Assembly: GCA_039720395.1 (NCBI GenBank)
Contig: CM077824.1
Span: 32,452,759-32,516,758, forward strand
Direction of reading: 5' to 3'
Length of the DNA: 64,000 bases
Source of the DNA: Liquidambar formosana
Lineage: Eukaryota > Streptophyta > Magnoliopsida > Saxifragales > Altingiaceae
In this document: positions 36,001 through 47,389 of the stretch, in pieces
How the letters are laid out: every line of letters starts with the position of its first letter
Numbering within the stretch: the first letter of the stretch is position 1
Made by a program: the position numbers and the translations under genes
The notes under the pieces: model-generated
Told to the model about the DNA's origin: nothing
Databases searched by the model: none
Seen by the model: the letters and a program-made list of their open reading frames with translations, nothing else

Positions 36001-38531
36001 TTAAGTAGGATCTGGGACTGCTTTAGTGATGTTTTCCATGGCTACGGCAGCTTGAGTCCCATCGACAGTGGCAGGAGCCTTATTGGAAGTGTCAAGGCCA
36101 CTCCTAGCCTCTGCGTTAGTCTCGAGTTGGGATGTGACATTGGGTTCGTTCACCCTAGGTTCCTCCTCACCTTTAACTTCAACGTCAACTTCCTCTGTAT
36201 CGCCGCCCTCGGGGTTATCCTCTTGGGGTAATTCCCTCATTTCGAAGAGAATGTCAACAATTCCGGGGAATTAGGTAGAGGCCAGCTCAACCAAGGTGTT
36301 CTAGGCAAGCTTGTAGGTAGCCTTAAGTTCCTTGGCCAACTGCCCAACGAGGGTATCCTTGACACTCCTCCTCTCTTCAGCCACCGCTTCATCAACGGAA
36401 ACTTTCTCCTTTTCCACCTCAGCTTCTAGAGCCCGCACTTTCCTCACCAGCTCCCGCCTCTCTCGAGCTGATTCCTCACTATGCTCCTTCTCTTTCTTTA
36501 GCTCTGCCTCCAGGTCTGCATAGTCCTTCCTCGTAAGCTCGAGCTTGCTGATAGCACTTTCGGTATTAGACTGATGTGTCCTGCACTCAGTCTTCAGTTT
36601 TTCAATTTGAGACATCGACGTAGAGTAGTTTCTCGCATACTCTTGCAACTTTTGCTCAAGCTCACTCCAGACCTTGGCGACCTCGATCTCAATTTTGTTA
36701 TCTTCTTCGGCAAGGAGGTCACCAGCAAACAGGATCTGTTGGCAGCCCTGCAACAACATGACCAAGTTAGAAACGTAACTGAAAGACAATAAAGGAGATC
36801 AATGTGTATTAAAGTTTACCCTGTAAAGGCTAGTGAACCCGAAGCGAATCAGCTTAGAAGCGGTCTTCTTTTTAAAATGTTTCATGTCCATCGGTAGCCT
36901 CATGGGGTTGCCTAGGTGCTTAAAGTTGTAATCCACAGAAAAAGCGCTGGTTACAACTTCATCCGTGGGTACAGGGAACTGAACACATCCGAGAAGGGAG
37001 TCAGCTAGAACCCATTTCAGAATCTTATAAGTAAAGGATGGATAAAAAGATTAGAGGATCAAATTCTTAACTCGGGGAATTTTGCCACAATCTCACTTTG
37101 GAAGGAGGCGCCCTCCTTAGCAGCAGCAGTTGCGAATGAATTGCCCTGTCCATACCTCAAAACAGGAGGCTACTGCTTGGACCTAGTTGAGGGTCTTTTA
37201 TTCCTTGGAGGTTCCTTTCGGGGGGCCTTTCCCTTCCCTACGACCTCAGGGACTTCAGGCCAGGGCACGGACTTCCCCTTCATGGCCCCGGCCATGAGTT
37301 TGCCACTATTAAGGTTAGTGGGCTTTCTGTCAGCCTCTTGCCCAGTGGTCTTAGAAGAGGTGGTCTAGTTGGGCTTTTGTGGGGGTTGTTTCTGTCGAGC
37401 TTGCTTCTGTTGGACAGCTTTTTGCTGAGCAACCTTCTTCTTAGCAGCATGCTGCTCCGCAGCTCTCCTCTCGGCCACCAGGGCCTGAAGGTTCAGCCCA
37501 TTGTCCTTTTTAGACCTCTAGTTCCCAGAATTAGTCCTCTGTCTTTTGGAGAGGGGGAGGGTTAGAGTTTCTTCTCTCCATAGCCTGAGAGATTGTCTCC
37601 TTAGAACTGGAGCTCTCTATCACAAGAAGGGAAAAGCACTTACTTTATCCAGGGCTCCTACTTCAATAACACCCTCTCCTTCAACTGGAAGCTGGATCCC
37701 TTCCTTTTCCTGTTCTAGAGGAAGAGTCAAGTCCTCTTCGGGCTCTTCCCAATAAGGGAGACTCGCCTTGCCGTAGGTCTGATACCTCACGTGATAATGG
37801 AGCAAGATGTGAGCAACCCTGTAATATTAGCTGACTTGGTAGCTCAAAACCCTTTGGATGTCTTCCTCCTTCAAATCCCCCATAGGCTCATTAGCGTGTG
37901 GAGCTGCTAGAAGGAAATAGAGTACAACATCAGCATTTAATCTAACGTTCACTTCGGGACCCATATAAGAAAACATAACAGTTTTGAATCTTGCTTAGTG
38001 CTTATAGGAAGAGCCTTGCTCACAGGGAATGATGGTGTTCTCCATTGGTAAGGTCCCATCCACAGGCCTGTACATGAAGATAATGTGGTCATGAGCCCCG
38101 GGGTTGGAATCAAGGATATGTGTAACAAATGGTTTTCTTTTGGTCTTGATAGAGAGATAATGGTCTGGTTTATTTTTTAAGGAACAGATTTTATAGTGCT
38201 GGAGTATCTCTCGCACTTCAACAGAAGTCCCTAGAATTTAGTTAAGGGCATAGACGCCCGAGACGATCCTAAAGGAATTTAACCCTAGTTGGGTTGGAAC
38301 AACATTACAGTAAAGGAAGAACTTAATGAGAAGGTCAGAAAAAGGGACGCGAACTCCGCCCTCCATGAACGCAGCAATAGGAACGGGAAGGGCGTCCTGA
38401 GTATCTGATCGATAAATGTCCTCTCTAGGTTCAGCGAACCAAAAACTGAACTTCCCATCTTCGAAGCCATACAAGGCCTTAAATTCTACTATCCTTGCAG
38501 GATTGTTCTTAATATTATAAAAAGACGACAT
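36001..38531 (-). pseudogene. Antisense Transposase_28-like gene with coiled coil in E2
   Basis: The minus strand starts with a segment ending VPFSDLLIKFFLYCNVVPTQ and LGLNSFRIVSGVYALN, like the putative gypsy-type transposon (Transposase_28) domain, then a TAA. It continues in frame as KTKRKPFVTHILDSN. A Gln/Lys-rich basic stretch lies around 37100-37550. An intron with a GTAAAC donor and a TTGCAG acceptor sits at about 36757-36815. The next exon (to 36301) is a long coiled coil (EVAKVWSELEQKL, RKVRALEAEVEKE), and an acidic tail runs to 36001. Several stops show decay. Function is unknown; antisense genes of this type are known from plant Ty3 elements. Confidence 0.65.
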
Positions 38532-39460
38532 CTGCCAAGTTTGAAATAGGGAAGGTTAAATCCAAGATCTACTATCTCTCCTCACATGCCCCGACCTGAG
38601 TCTCCAGAACAATTTTCTAACAAGTATGTTTGCCTTGCCTTGACAAACTCAAAAATTGTTTTGAGTGTTAGCTCGGGAGTCACTTAGCTTGGTGGTAGAA
38701 AAAGTCAACAAGAGGAGACTAAAGGTCTCCTTCTTAATTTTACCCTGAAGTGGGGTTTTTAAACCCTTAAAGACGGGAAAATTGGTGTCTTGGCGATTTG
38801 CCCTAAAAACCAGAAGAAAACCCTAGGATCGTGAAACAAACCCCAAAAATGACACCAATAATCCCAGGCAGAGAAAATAACATCAAGCAGGTAAAAAATA
38901 AGGATAAGGAAAGAGATATACCATCACAGATCTCAGGAAGTGTGCCGGAAAGCAAATCCGCCGAAAAGACACAAGAGTGCGATAGTGAAAATCTTCGAAG
39001 GATGACTTTTGAAGCGGTAAAGGAACCAAAACAGTGCTCAAGAATAGTACAATGGCGGTGGAACAAATCTCAAAGGTGGTGAAACGGAATGAGAGAAACT
39101 TCCTCCGACAAATAAATGGAGACAATAGTGGATTCCAGTGAAAAAAGCGGCATGCACACTGCATTCTGGTGAAAGCAGAAGGCAAAGAACAGATAGAGCA
39201 AAGAATAAGGAAAACAGAAAGAAAGCAAAAAGGTAAAGTAACAGTGATTTGTTTCTCCCCAAAGACATAATGCTTCTGGAGCATTAAATACCAAGTACGG
39301 CAGATGAGATAGCCCCAATACGCATGATGTCAGCGCCTGGAAATACGGAAAGACGTAACCACCCTCTGCCAGCTAAACCCTAGAAAACCAAATGCCATAG
39401 GGGCACAGTGTAAGGTGCTTAGCTAATGTAAAATTATGACAAGTCCCAACTTGGGAAAGT

Positions 39461-39600
39461 CATAATTGGGGCAAGTTGTGTGGGAATATTTCTGAACCGA
39501 GGATTCAGTTCGGGCTAAGGAGCTCAAATCAGAATTATTGACATGTGGCAAAGGCAACTCGACCAGATCCGTAGCATAAATCCATCATCTTGAATTAAAA
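39461..39600 (+). mobile_element. E2 polypurine tract and start of truncated 3' LTR
   Basis: AATTGGGGCAAG (about 39464-39475) is followed by TGTGTGGGAATATTTC, the expected layout of a polypurine tract and LTR start. The sequence becomes AT-rich and unrecognisable after about 39590, so the LTR looks truncated and its end is not placed. Confidence 0.5.
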
Positions 39601-40740
39601 TATTTTAAAATGTTGAAATTATGACAATGGTTAATGTTGTAGAATTAATTTTAAAGAATTCATGAAATGTCACTATTTTGAATTTTAAATCTTATCTGTG
39701 TTGATAACCATCATTTTGAATTTGTTAATTCATGATAATAGAATGCACCTTTAATACTATGTTAATTTTCTTGAATTTTTTAATTGTAAATTTGACAACC
39801 AAACATGCCCGAAGTGTGTACTCCCATTGAGATGAAAACGCCTCCCAACTTGGCCTACATCGCTCCTTTTCCTTTGTTAGACTAGAAGCTTGACAAATTA
39901 GGAACAAGTCTCCAACCCCATAAATGCCTTAACAATTCTTGACGTCTCCGTCAAGTGAATGAAGTTTTTCTCACCGTGTGTTAGGTAGAGGGTCAATTGA
40001 GTGGAATTTAATTTTCTTCCCCGTGCGTAGGCATGTTAGGTAGGGGGTTAATTGAATGGAATTAAAGAAAAACTTGTATGTAACTGTAATACGATTGATG
40101 TGGTGTTACAAACCATTAAGAGTTAAGTAGAGTGAGTTTGTCAGAATATTTTTTGACCCCAAAATTCCATTTTGTTTGACTCTTATTGGCCCGTGACACC
40201 ACATAGTAGTGTCACAGTTACATGAAAGACTCACTCTAGGAGATATTGTCTCTCGTTAGCTCTTGACGACTTAGTCAAGTGAATGGAGTTTCCCTCTTTT
40301 TCTTTTTTCTTTTTTGGTAAAATAAGGAGTGTCCTAAATTCACTCTCGCAAAGATTTGGGTCTAGACTAGTTCCAGCGATGCGCAGATCACCTATAATCC
40401 TTTGCATATATGACCAAAGGTAGTACTAGCATGACAGAATGACAGTTAAATCATGGCCAGACCTAAGTTTTGATCCTCTTAAAAGAAATCCACGATTTAT
40501 TATAATTTTTTATGTCATAATTTGACTGTTATTGCTTTTTCTGTCATGCCATCATTTTCTTATGACCAATTGTGTTAGCAAGGAACTCAACATCAACCTA
40601 CCTTTTCCATCTGAGGCCCAAATTTAGGCAGTTTCATGGACTATCTCGGCACAACCACTCTTGGGAAGCTAAAGCAATCTTAGCCAACAAGTTGGGTGGG
40701 CATGGTTTCAGTTGGGCTTAGATTTAGTATTTCTAAAAGG
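39600..40740. other. Non-coding stretch, nothing recognised
   Basis: I find no gene, RNA or element boundary. There is a loosely repeated GTTAGGTAGRGGGT...AATTGA motif near 39980 and 40030. Confidence 0.5.
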
Positions 40741-40744
40741 GGTG

Positions 40745-41105
40745 ATTGTTGTCACTCCTCAACTTTATTTGCACCTCGATTTATTTCAAGTTCCTAAGGT
40801 TTTATGAAAAATATAAAAGATTTTCATTAAAAATTGCTACCTTTATTACCAAAAAACATAATTGGAAACAATTTTGTAAAATGAAGTTTTTTCAAAATGT
40901 ATCATTTAAGTGGATTTTCTTGTCATTTTTCGTCTTTGTTTTATTTTTGTAGAAACAAGGATTGTAAATAGCCAAAAAGTCTACTTAAATCAAACGATAG
41001 ATTTTGGAAAAACTTTATTCTACAAAATAGTTCAAAATTATGTTTTCTAATAAATAACGTGACTAGTTTTCATGAGGGTGCAAATAAAATTGAGGGGTGA
41101 TATAA
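40745..41105. mobile_element. Palindromic MITE, about 360 bp (first of a related pair)
   Basis: The left end CACTCCTCAACTTTATTTGC mirrors the right end GCAAATAAAATTGAGGGGTG. Complementarity continues inward: AAACATAATTGGAAACAATT opposes TTCAAAATTATGTTTTC, and TCTACTTAAATCAAACGATAG opposes ATTTAAGTGGATTTTC. No coding capacity. Exact ends and target duplication are uncertain. Confidence 0.7.
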
Positions 41106-41107
41106 TC

Positions 41108-41505
41108 GGGAGGCCTCTATTGGCATCCAAAGACTTGCTTTTCATCCCCCCACTTATTTTACACTTTAAGATTTTAAGAAAAATATATAAGGTTTTCATA
41201 AAAACTGATTACGTTGTCTATTAGAAAACATAATTTTGAACAACATTTTAGGAGAAAGGTTTTCCAAAATCTATCATTCAAGTGGACCTTTTAGTCATTT
41301 ATGAAGTGAATACTATAAATGGCAAAAAAGTCTATTTAAACGATAGATTTTGGAAAAAATTTCTACTAAAAAGTTGTTCAAAATTATGTTTTCTAATACA
41401 ATATGCGATCAGTTTTTGTGAAAACCTTACATATTTTCATAAAACCTTAAAGTGTAAATAAGTGAGAGATAAAAAGTAAGTCTTTGGGTGCCAATAGAGG
41501 CTCCC
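41108..41505. mobile_element. Palindromic MITE, 398 bp (second of a related pair)
   Basis: It begins GGGAGGCCTCTATTGGCATC and ends GCCAATAGAGGCTCCC, with matching inner arms (CAAAGACTTGCTTTT against AAAAAGTAAGTCTTTG). The core (AACATAATTTTGAACAACAT, ATAGATTTTGGAAAAA) is shared with the MITE directly to its left, so the two are relatives inserted side by side. The superfamily is not decided. Confidence 0.78.
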
Positions 41506-41693
41506 TAATAGTCGTTCCCTTTGTAATATTGAAAATAGGCCCAACCTGAGCCCCAACCAAAAATAATTAAATGGCCCATTTACTGGCCAGTACCCACCCC
41601 CTAAATTGTGTGGAGGTGGGCAGGGCTTGAATTTCTACTATCTCATCAGCAAGGCTCACAATTTAAAATGCCCAATATTGAACCCAATTCCGT

Positions 41694-41835
41694 CTTATAG
41701 GCCTATATGGCTGGCCCAAGCTCAGCCGAACATGGGACTTGACCGCCAAACCTCATTTAGATTACTCTCATACTCTCATAATCCACAAAATCCTTACCAC
41801 TGGCTCAGTTGTCAATGAAAATCTACATTAAAATT
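41694..41835. repeat. Diverged LecRK 3'-flank copy
   Basis: GGCCCAAGCTCAGCCGAACAT, ACCACTGGCTCAGTTG and AAAATCTACAT line up with 206-322 and 49100-49220. It lies at the same position relative to the LecRK fragment at 41925 as the other copies do to theirs. Confidence 0.6.
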
Positions 41836-41924
41836 TATAACTACGGAAAGTGGAAATGTCCACCACTTTTTTTAATTTGTTGCCTTAGAGTTTTTGCTTC
41901 TCAAACAGAGATGATAAACTTTGT

Positions 41925-42992
41925 TCAACGACCTATGTCAAGGCTTGTGCAAGTTATTGTTGGTTCATTGGAACTGCTTGTTGGCATAGGTACATCATAA
42001 ATGGGAACCGCCATCTTACTTGGAAGATTTGGCCTCACCGCCTCGAAATTAAGAACTTGAATTGCTCGTCTTATCAACGGCCTCAATTACAGTCGGGATG
42101 AGCACACCACAGGCCAACAATCATCAAACATTCTACTTATTTTTTGTCATAATCCATATGCAGTTTCTCGTCAACAGCCAAAAGAAGCTTTTCCTTTTCT
42201 ATAAAGAGATCCCAAGCCCTCCACCGGGATTTGGATTTGCTCAAGTTGGGGTCTTCAACTTGACGCTCAATTTAGCGTTAGATTTCGGACACGTGAGGGG
42301 ATGCAATTATCAACGGCTGGGATGAAGAAACTTTAGCATTTGTAGGAGAAGCCCAACCGTTGATAATTGCATCCCCCCACATGTCCAAAATCTAACGCTA
42401 AATTGAGCGTCAAGTTAAAGACCCCAACTTGAGCAAATCCCAATCCCCCACTCCACCGTCCCTTTTCAAATTCCTCATCCGTCTTATCAATAGCCCAAGT
42501 GAAACAACTCTCTTTGCCCGAGAGGTGAGAATTAAGGCTACTATTCGGCATATGTTGGTATTTAGTTCGGGTTTTGACCTAACCCACGACCCTTAGTGCA
42601 TCCACATGGGCTAATAGAAATTCAAGAGTCATGCCTGTTGGAAATAGATGGGACCAATACCTATATATAGTGTTGGTAACAGATGTTAATATTCTTCCTA
42701 GTTTGTTCATCACTCGATTTTCTTCTCTCTGTTTCATCTAAGGCAATTATCACTATAGTCATAAAACTTGGGAGTGTAATTATAAGAAGAGACTCTAGCA
42801 GTCTTCTCTATTCACGTGTGACTGTGTTCATGATCGCATGAGATTCGTAATCCAAGTACAAAATCTAACTTGTTTTCTACTGAGGTATCTGTGTACCCAT
42901 TCATATTATAGTAGCTCACAGACAAGCAGGAACTCACCTCTATCATGGCACCAACCAATGAGTTGCACCATATATAGAAGCAGCTGTTCTAT
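41925..42992 (-). pseudogene. LecRK gene fragment, disrupted
   Basis: The minus strand from 42216 to 41925 matches the C-terminus of the intact LecRK. 42449-42546 matches the kinase segment around HLFGKK and FMPNGSLDS, and 42916-42992 matches the segment EFLLVYEF and upstream. A 223-bp MITE (42226-42448) and a roughly 370-bp unidentified insert (42547-42915) split it. Everything N-terminal to the kinase N-lobe is missing; after 42992 the sequence resembles LecRK upstream DNA. It cannot make a protein. Confidence 0.8.
42226..42448. mobile_element. Mutator-like MITE, 223 bp, in LecRK fragment
   Basis: The arms are about 80 bp: GGATTTGCTCAAGTTGGGGT near the left end mirrors ACCCCAACTTGAGCAAATCC near the right. 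The flanks CCCTCCACC (42217-42225) and CACTCCACC (42449-42457) form an imperfect 9-bp duplication, and the intact LecRK has a single CACTCCACC at that point. This supports a Mutator-type origin. The two short frames that share GFAQVGVFNLTLNLALDFGH arise because both arms read alike. Confidence 0.85.
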
Positions 42993-43482
42993 TATTGTAG
43001 TTTTACCTGCAGGAAGAAAATCATGCATCAGACAGGTTATTCAATCATCTGATACAGTTGCCACTTAAATAAATAGTTGGCATTAAGAATATATAAACCA
43101 AGCCAAATAGCGATTCTAAAACCTGCAAATTAACGTCTCATTCTACTATTAAATTAAGCTCATCAAAGAACTTTGGAATGTGATGTAAAAGATCAGCGAT
43201 AGTGTCTCATACAGGTTTTTCTTTTTTTTATTTTTTATTTTGTTTTTGGATAAGTGTTTCATACAGGTTTGGCTCACTCGTCAAACTAAATAATCTCTGT
43301 CCCAAACATAAAAGTCAAATTTTGTCAAATAAAATAATATTTGTCCGTGCTATTTTTCCAGGAGATAGCTGCACGTGTCAATACCCTTTTTTATACGGTG
43401 TTGACTGGACATAATAGGAAAATGGTTTGGTCGTTGGGTTGAAAACTTGAAATGCATAAATAAAATTGGAGGGAGAGGTTGA

Positions 43483-43489
<7 letters not shown>

Positions 43490-43566
<77 letters not shown>
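43490..43566. repeat. (AT)n(AG)n microsatellite
   Basis: An AT run passes directly into an AG run of about 44 bases. Confidence 0.95.
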
Positions 43567-43570
<4 letters not shown>

Positions 43571-43899
43571 ATTGGAAATTTTAATATTAATTTAGTTTAA
43601 CATGAAAATAATAAAAATAACAAGATGCAAAAGGTAACAATTTAACAAAAGAGCTAAATAATAATGCTAAAGATTTGGCTTTATAGGAGAATGGCTGATT
43701 ACCGGAATCCATTTTTAAGATTAAGTTAAAATTTAATAATAGTTGAAACTTTAGAAGCCTGTTACTAGTTTTTAAGAAAACTTTTGTGCTTTTAAAAATC
43801 CCTCCTATAAAATAGGGAAAGGCTTTTGGACCTCTCAATGGCCTCCAGAAAAACCCCCATGATGTGAATACGTGGAAGCAAAGGTTAAGTAGTGGGTCT

Positions 43900-44242
43900 T
43901 GTTGGCTATTCTACAGCTAATATCCAAGTTTTAACACTAACAATACTTAAATAATAAACACACAGATCAGATTTTTTAAAGAGAGAAGTAGAAAAACAGA
44001 GGAAGAAGAACAGGGAGCTTGAAGAGGGTTCTAGACGTCTGGATTTTTTCATTCACATATTCAGCACATGTACAAAGTATATATATATATATATATATAT
44101 ACTTCTAACATCCAATAAAAGCCTAACACCTGGACACAACTAAGCCACATCATAAAACTAGCTTACAAAGCTAATTAACATTAGTTTAACTTAAACAAGA
44201 TTAGAAAAGTCAACAAAAAAAATAGGGCACATTAGATCAACA
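43900..44242 (-). repeat. Copia 3' LTR
   Basis: This is the 343-bp LTR downstream of pol on the minus strand. The adjoining polypurine tract reads AAGGGGGAGAAA on the minus strand (44243-44254). An AT repeat lies at 44080-44101. Confidence 0.95.
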
Positions 44243-45989
44243 TTTCTCCCCCTTAATGTGTTGAGCTTGCACTCCCATTAATTCTCTGAAATGCTGAAAC
44301 TTTTCTTTTGAAAGTGCCTTTGTAAAAATGTCAGCTAGCTGCTCTTCTGACTTGCAATACTTAAGCTGAATTTCTTCATCTTCAATAGCTTCTCTGATGA
44401 AATGATATTTGATAGCAATATGTCTTGTGCGACTGTGATAAACTAGGTTCTTTGCCATTGCTATTGCTGATTTATTGTCGCAAAAGATCTCTGTCCCTTC
44501 TTTTTGCTTTTCTCCAACATCTTCCAATATCCTTCTCATCCAAATGGCTAGCTTGTGAAGTTGCCAATGAAGCTGAAATATATTCGGATTCAGCTGAAGA
44601 TTGAGCAATTGATTGTTTTTTCTTTGATGCCCAAGAGAATACTCCGGAGCCAAAAGTAAATGCATAACCTGAAGTGCTTTTCATATCATCAGCACAACCT
44701 CTCCAATCACTATCACAATAACCAACCAATTTCAGCTGAGAAGTATTGCAATATTTGATGCCAAAATTACTCGTACCTTGTAGGTATCTCAAGACTCTTT
44801 TTGCTGCACCAAGATGAATATGGCTGGGATTATTCATAAACCTTGATAGCAAACTTGCTGCAAACATAACATCAGGTCTTGTGGCAGTGAGATAAAGCAA
44901 GTTCCCAACCAAACTTCTATATAAAGTTGCATCCACCTTCTTTCCTCCATCTTCTTTCATCAACTTCTCATTAACAACAAGAGGAGTTGTCACAGGTTTA
45001 CAACCAAACATTCCAAATTTTTTTAGAATATTTTCAGCATACTTCTTTTGAGAAATAAAAACACCATCTTCTTCTTGATAGATTTCAATCCCAAGGAAAT
45101 GATATAGCAAGCCCATGTCACTCATTTCATACTTCTTCATCATATCTTTTTTAAATTCTTCTATAATTTTCTCATTGTTACCGGTAAACACCAAATCATC
45201 AACATACAATGCAACAATTAAAATGTTGGACTTACCTTGAGCTTTTACATACAAGGTAGACTCACTCTTGCGTCTTTTGAATCCTTTTTCATTGAAGTAG
45301 CCATCAATTTGACTATACCATGCTCGAGGAGCTTGCTTTAGCCCATACAAGGCTTTTTTCAGCTTATATACCTTCTCTTCTTTTCCTTTGATCACAAAAC
45401 CCTGTGGTTGTTCAACATAGATTTCTTCTTCCACTTCCCCATTCAAAAAGGCTGATTTAACATTAAGTTGATATAACAACCAACCTTTTTGGGCTGCCAT
45501 GGCAATGAGAGCTCTTATTGTATCCAACCGAGCAACGGGAGCAAATGTTTCATAGAAGTCAACACCGGGCTGTTGTGAATATCCTTTTGCAACTAGTCTT
45601 GCTTTGTTTCTTTGAATTGATCCATCTGAATTTAATTTCACCTTGTAAATCCACTTCACACCAATAATATCTTTGTTTTGTGGTTTGTTCACCAATTCCG
45701 AAGTATCATTCTTCTCAATAACTTCAATTTCATCTTCCATAGCTTTTCTCCAAGCTTCTTCTTTCATTGCTTCTTCAAAAGAACTTGGCTTAATTACACA
45801 AAAATTGCAACTATCATAGACATCATTCAAACTCCTCATTTTTCTTGGAGTTGAGGTCGATGATGACGTGGATCGACTTGGAGAATCACTTAAGGGGGAT
45901 AATGAATCTGACCTTGGAGAAAGTTGGGATGTTTCTTCATCACTTTCATCTTCATGAGTAGATTTTTGTTGCTCTTCTTCAACAAGAGT
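44237..45989 (-). pseudogene. Copia pol: reverse transcriptase and RNase H
   Basis: KWIYKVKLNSDGSIQRNKAR, FAPVARLDTIRALIA, YGLKQAPRAWY, ALYVDDLVFTG and FLGIEIYQ are standard copia motifs. LLYQLNVKSAFLNGE has Asn (45462-45464) where the first catalytic Asp should be. RNase H begins with GYCDSDWRGCADDMKSTSG and SAESEY, then shifts frame near 44557. It resumes with FCDNKSAIAMAKN and HYSRTRHIAIKYHF-like sequence and ends inside the LTR at 44237. Two independent defects, the lost Asp and the frameshift, abolish function. Confidence 0.9.
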
Positions 45990-45992
45990 TGC

Positions 45993-47387
45993 TCATTTCT
46001 CAACTTTGCCTTCTTCCCAATTCCATGAAACTTTTTCATCAAATACCACATCTCGGCTAATGATCACCTTGTTCTTTTTCAAACTAAATAGCCTGTAGCC
46101 CTTTGATTTTGAGCTATAGCCAACAAAAATGCATCTTTCACTTGTTTCATCTAACTTGTGTCTCATCTCCTTTAAAATTTGAGCATAACAAATACACCCA
46201 AATACTTTAAGATACCTCACAGATGGTTTTCTTCCATTCCATGCTTCTATGGGAGTTTGATTCCAAACGGCTTTAGTAGGACTCCTATTTATTAAATACA
46301 TTGCAGTGTATACAGCTTCAGCCCAGAAAGTTTGAGGCAACCCTTTTTCATGTAGCATTGACTTTGCCATTTCTATCACCATTTGATTCTTCCTTTCGGA
46401 GACGCCATTTTGTTGTGGAGTATAGCCAATTGTTAATTGTCTTTCAACTCCTTCATCTTCACAAAATTTATCAAACTCCTTTAAGTTGTATTCTTTTCTT
46501 CTGTCACTTCCTAAAATTTTTATGTAATGGCCACTTTGCTTTTCAACAAAATTTTTAAACTTCTTGAAGATTGAGAAAACTTCAGATCTTTCCCTCATAA
46601 AATACACCCATGTCATTCTAGTAAAATCATCAATAAAGAGAATAAAGTACCTGTTATTACCATGGGAGAGGTTTGTCATAGGCCCACAAACATTTGTGTG
46701 AACTAACTCCAACACTTCTTTTGCTCTCCATGCAACTCCTTTTGGGAAATATTGTCGATGAAGCTTTCCAAGAACACATCCTTCACAAACATCACGAATT
46801 TCTTCAATAGAGGGCAGCCCTTCCGCCATATTTTTCTGATGAAGTAACTTGAGGCTATGAAAGTTCAAATGCCCAAGTCGTTTATGCCACAACCAAGATT
46901 CATCACAAATACTTGCCTTCAAAGCAACACCATTCATATATTTAAATGTGAGAGGAAAGCTTCTGTTTTTCTCCATATTTATTCTTGCCATCATTTGCCC
47001 ATTTTCTCCTTTATCATAAATTTTGCACGAATTATCATCAAAATGGATAGAGTATCCATGCTCAACAAGTTGCCTAACACTTAACAAGTTTTGCTCCAGG
47101 TCTAGTACTAGTAAGACATCCCGAATATATTTTGCACCCTTCTTTGTTTGAATAGCAATTGTGCCTTTGCCTTTTGCTTCCACCAAAACGCCATTTCCCA
47201 ACCTGACTTGGGAGTTAGAGGATGCATCCATGTTCACAAAAATATTTTTATTACCCGTCATGTGATTGCTACAACCGCTATCAAGATACCAAACATCATT
47301 TTTTTGTTCGGACGCCGTTTGACAAGCAAAAAACATATTAGCATCACCTTCTTTTTCTTCAGAAAAATTTTCTTGTTGATTGTTTTT
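45993..47387 (-). pseudogene. Copia pol: protease and integrase, first catalytic Asp lost
   Basis: The protease has WYLDSGCSNHMTG. The GAG-pre-integrase zinc region has HKRLGHLNFHSLK and CEGCVLGK. In the integrase, LVHTNVCGP has Asn (codon 46692-46694) where the first catalytic Asp is expected. SDRRKEY keeps the second Asp but has RK for the usual GG, and NGVSERKNQ keeps the Glu. The frame stays open for 447 residues, then a TGA after VEK (about 45990) separates it from the reverse transcriptase frame. Integrase activity is very unlikely. Confidence 0.9.
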
Positions 47388-47389
47388 GA

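Larger units (their letters stand above)
30245..39600 (+). mobile_element. Ty3/gypsy Tat-like retrotransposon E2, interrupted and deleted
   Basis: It consists of a gag C-terminus and protease (30245-31521), reverse transcriptase (34205-35012), an integrase C-terminal scrap (35040-35190), mini-hairpin repeats, an antisense gene (38531-36001), a polypurine tract and the start of a 3' LTR near 39477. The 5' part is lost beyond the E1 insertion. A minus-orientation solo LTR sits between protease and reverse transcriptase. The right end is uncertain because the 3' LTR seems truncated. Confidence 0.75.

Noticed and set aside
42062..42551. Two frames on opposite strands with the same peptide GFAQVGVFNLTLNLALDFGH
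   Set aside because: Created by the inverted arms of one MITE.
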